Shown: in pieces, positions 62,558-64,000 of the stretch
How positions within the stretch are numbered: position 1 is the first letter of the stretch
Layout of the letters: each line of letters opens with the position of its first letter
Source of the DNA: Flavobacteriaceae bacterium
GTDB lineage: Bacteria > Bacteroidota > Bacteroidia > Flavobacteriales > Flavobacteriaceae
DNA length: 64,000 nucleotides
Assembly: GCA_017852075.1 (NCBI GenBank)
Contig: JAFMLQ010000001.1
Coordinates: 62,001-126,000 of the forward strand
Reading direction: 5' to 3'
Notes under the pieces: generated by a model
Told to the model about the DNA's origin: nothing
Databases searched by the model: none
The model's input: only the letters and a program-made list of their open reading frames with translations
Position numbers and translations under genes: made by a program

Positions 62558-64000
62558 ATGCGAATCCTATTTTTACTTGTAAGCCTCTTTTTTTTCATAA
62601 CCACATTTGCGCAAAATCAAACTTCATCTTCTGAAGGTCCCTTCAGTCAATTGATTATTCGCGGCGCCACACTGATTAATGGTAATGGTGCACCTCCTAT
62701 TGGACCCGTAGACATCAGCATTGAAAATAATAAAATTACCGCCATTGATGTAGTTGGCTATCCAGGGGTAACGATTAACGAATCCAAAAGACCCCAGCTT
62801 AAAAAAGACGGAAAAGAGATAGATGCAACGGGTATGTTTGTGCTTCCCGGATTTATAGATATGCACGGTCATATTGGAGGAAAAGGACAAGGAGCAGATT
62901 GGGATTATGTTTTTAGGCTTTGGCTAGCACATGGAGTAACAACAGTTCGTGAGCCTAGTGGTCGCGGGATCGAATATGCCACAGATCTTAAAAAACGAAG
63001 TTCCAATAATGAGATTATTGCTCCTAGAATATTGGCCTATACTGGTTTTGGACAGGGCAGTAAAAAACCCATCACCACTCCTGAACAGGCAAGAGAATGG
63101 GTACGCCTGAACGCAAAAAACGGTGCTGACGGAATCAAGTTTTTTGGAGCTGAACCCGATATTATGAAAGCGGCATTAGATGAAAATAGAAAATTGGGAC
63201 TACGCTCCGCATGTCATCATGCTCAACTCAGTGTAGCTCGATGGAATGTCTTGCATTCTGCAAGAGCAGGTCTTACTACTATGGAGCATTGGTATGGACT
63301 GCCAGAAGCGTTATTCGAAGATCGTACTGTACAGAACTATCCTTTGGACTATAACTACCAAAACGAACAACACCGTTTTGGAGAAGCAGGAAAATTGTGG
63401 AAACAAGCAGCAGCCCCCTATTCTGATCATTGGAATAAGGTGATGAATGAATTGATTGACTTAGACTTTACCTTAGTCCCTACTTTTAATATTTACGAAG
63501 CAAGTAGAGACCTACACCGTGCAAGAAGAGCCGAGTGGCATGAAGACTATACACTTCCCTCTTTATGGCGCTTTTATCAACCCAGTAAAATTTCTCATGG
63601 TTCCTACTGGCATTTTTGGGGTACCGAAGAAGAAGTCGCTTGGAAAGAAAATTATAAACTTTGGATGACCTTTGTCAACGAATATAAAAATCGTGGAGGA
63701 CGTGTGACCACAGGATCCGACTCAGGATTTATTTTCCAGTTATACGGCTTCGCCTACATTAGAGAGATGGAAATGTTAAGAGAAGCAGGGTTCCACCCGC
63801 TTGAAGTTATTCGTGCTGCCACCTTAAACGGTGCAGAAGCATTGGGGATAGACAAGCAAACTGGTTCTATAGAAATCGGGAAAAGTGCAGATTTTGTTAT
63901 TGTCGAAGAAAATCCATTAGAAAATTTTAAAGTACTTTATGGTACAGGTGCCATCAAATTAACGGAAGACAATGAAGTGGTTCGTGTAGGCGGTGTCAAA
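62558..64000 (+). CDS. Exported amidohydrolase (3' end cut off; not in ORF track)
   Basis: Open from the ATG at 62558 to the end of the window, 481 codons, no stop. Signal peptide RILFLLVSLFFFITTFAQN; then the amidohydrolase core: LVLP-like GMFVLPGFIDMHGHIGG (metal His-x-His), GADGIKFFGAEP (bridging-Lys candidate), ACHHAQ, TTMEHWYG, TTGSDSGFI (metal Asp), and near the window end AATLNGAEALGIDKQTGSIEIGKSADFVI. Periplasmic hydrolase of an unknown amide or cyclic substrate. The C-terminal remainder lies beyond the window. Confidence 0.88.
   Translation, partial: MRILFLLVSLFFFITTFAQNQTSSSEGPFSQLIIRGATLINGNGAPPIGPVDISIENNKITAIDVVGYPGVTINESKRPQLKKDGKEIDATGMFVLPGFIDMHGHIGGKGQGADWDYVFRLWLAHGVTTVREPSGRGIEYATDLKKRSSNNEIIAPRILAYTGFGQGSKKPITTPEQAREWVRLNAKNGADGIKFFGAEPDIMKAALDENRKLGLRSACHHAQLSVARWNVLHSARAGLTTMEHWYGLPEALFEDRTVQNYPLDYNYQNEQHRFGEAGKLWKQAAAPYSDHWNKVMNELIDLDFTLVPTFNIYEASRDLHRARRAEWHEDYTLPSLWRFYQPSKISHGSYWHFWGTEEEVAWKENYKLWMTFVNEYKNRGGRVTTGSDSGFIFQLYGFAYIREMEMLREAGFHPLEVIRAATLNGAEALGIDKQTGSIEIGKSADFVIVEENPLENFKVLYGTGAIKLTEDNEVVRVGGVK

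Noticed and set aside
63246-63443. Forward ORF of 65 aa near the right end
   Set aside because: Wrong frame inside the amidohydrolase, which is open over the whole region and carries metal-binding motifs.
1-64000. CRISPR arrays, tRNA/rRNA genes, prophage or defence systems
   Set aside because: Read on both strands; no regularly spaced repeats, no cloverleaf with a CCA-type end, and no recognisable restriction, toxin-antitoxin or phage genes apart from the recombinase fossil.

Overview
The window is a 64 kb piece of a Bacteroidota chromosome, almost certainly a member of the Flavobacteriaceae. Evidence includes AT-rich sequence, intergenic -7 boxes of the TAnnTTTG type, a SusC-like/TonB-type outer-membrane receptor, a DUF6095 protein and a CAL67264-type small membrane protein. 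It also has a full menaquinone operon and the porin-PII-Amt arrangement familiar from marine flavobacteria. It reads mostly as core housekeeping genome. I see no rRNA, tRNA, CRISPR array, intact insertion sequence, prophage or defence island.

Layout. 1-9.3 kb: the 3' part of ribD, a hotdog thioesterase, dnaA, a low-molecular-weight phosphatase, an RsmI-like methylase, a reverse-strand mltG-GNAT-dapF cluster, a Deg-type protease, trmD and rplS (with a 5' stem-loop leader). 9.3-16.2 kb: icd, murQ, a decayed tyrosine-recombinase remnant (the only clear scar of mobile DNA), a DUF6095 gene, then thrS-infC-rpmI-rplT and an ArsC-family gene. 16.2-25.8 kb: a TonB-linked receptor, a 58-aa membrane protein missed by the ORF track, fumC-GNAT, a lipoprotein, ettA, a small membrane protein and an acyl-CoA carboxylase beta subunit. 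25.8-33.8 kb (reverse): the menaquinone operon, thioesterase-menF-menD-menB-menA-menC-CPBP protease-menE. 34-39 kb: dnaK, panB, an RluA-type pseudouridine synthase and a large helical protein. 39.2-45 kb: the leuA-leuC-leuD-leuA2-leuB operon. 45-59.6 kb: a DUF1272 gene, a membrane gene broken by an in-frame stop, PNPOx-like, msrA, galM, PAP2, MATE, an M28 peptidase, a sigma-54-type response regulator without a DNA-binding domain, mscS, grpE-dnaJ, an SDR-like epimerase, mnmD, ilvE, a MazG-like gene and crcB. 59.7-64 kb: porin-glnB-amt (ammonium uptake and sensing) and the 5' part of a secreted amidohydrolase.

I did not find a new multi-gene system. The most interesting signals are regulatory. 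(1) dnaK and grpE-dnaJ, 20 kb apart, share the same upstream architecture: two TGNCA boxes 8 bp apart, then 11-12 bp, then a TGGCA/TTG pair that looks like a sigma-54 -24/-12 promoter. (2) infC can only start at a non-standard ATA codon. (3) rplS, and the rpmI-rplT gap, carry structured leader candidates that could be ribosomal-protein autoregulation sites. (4) An NtrC-like regulator lacks its C-terminal helix-turn-helix. All assignments are from reading sequence and recalled family features; no database search was run.
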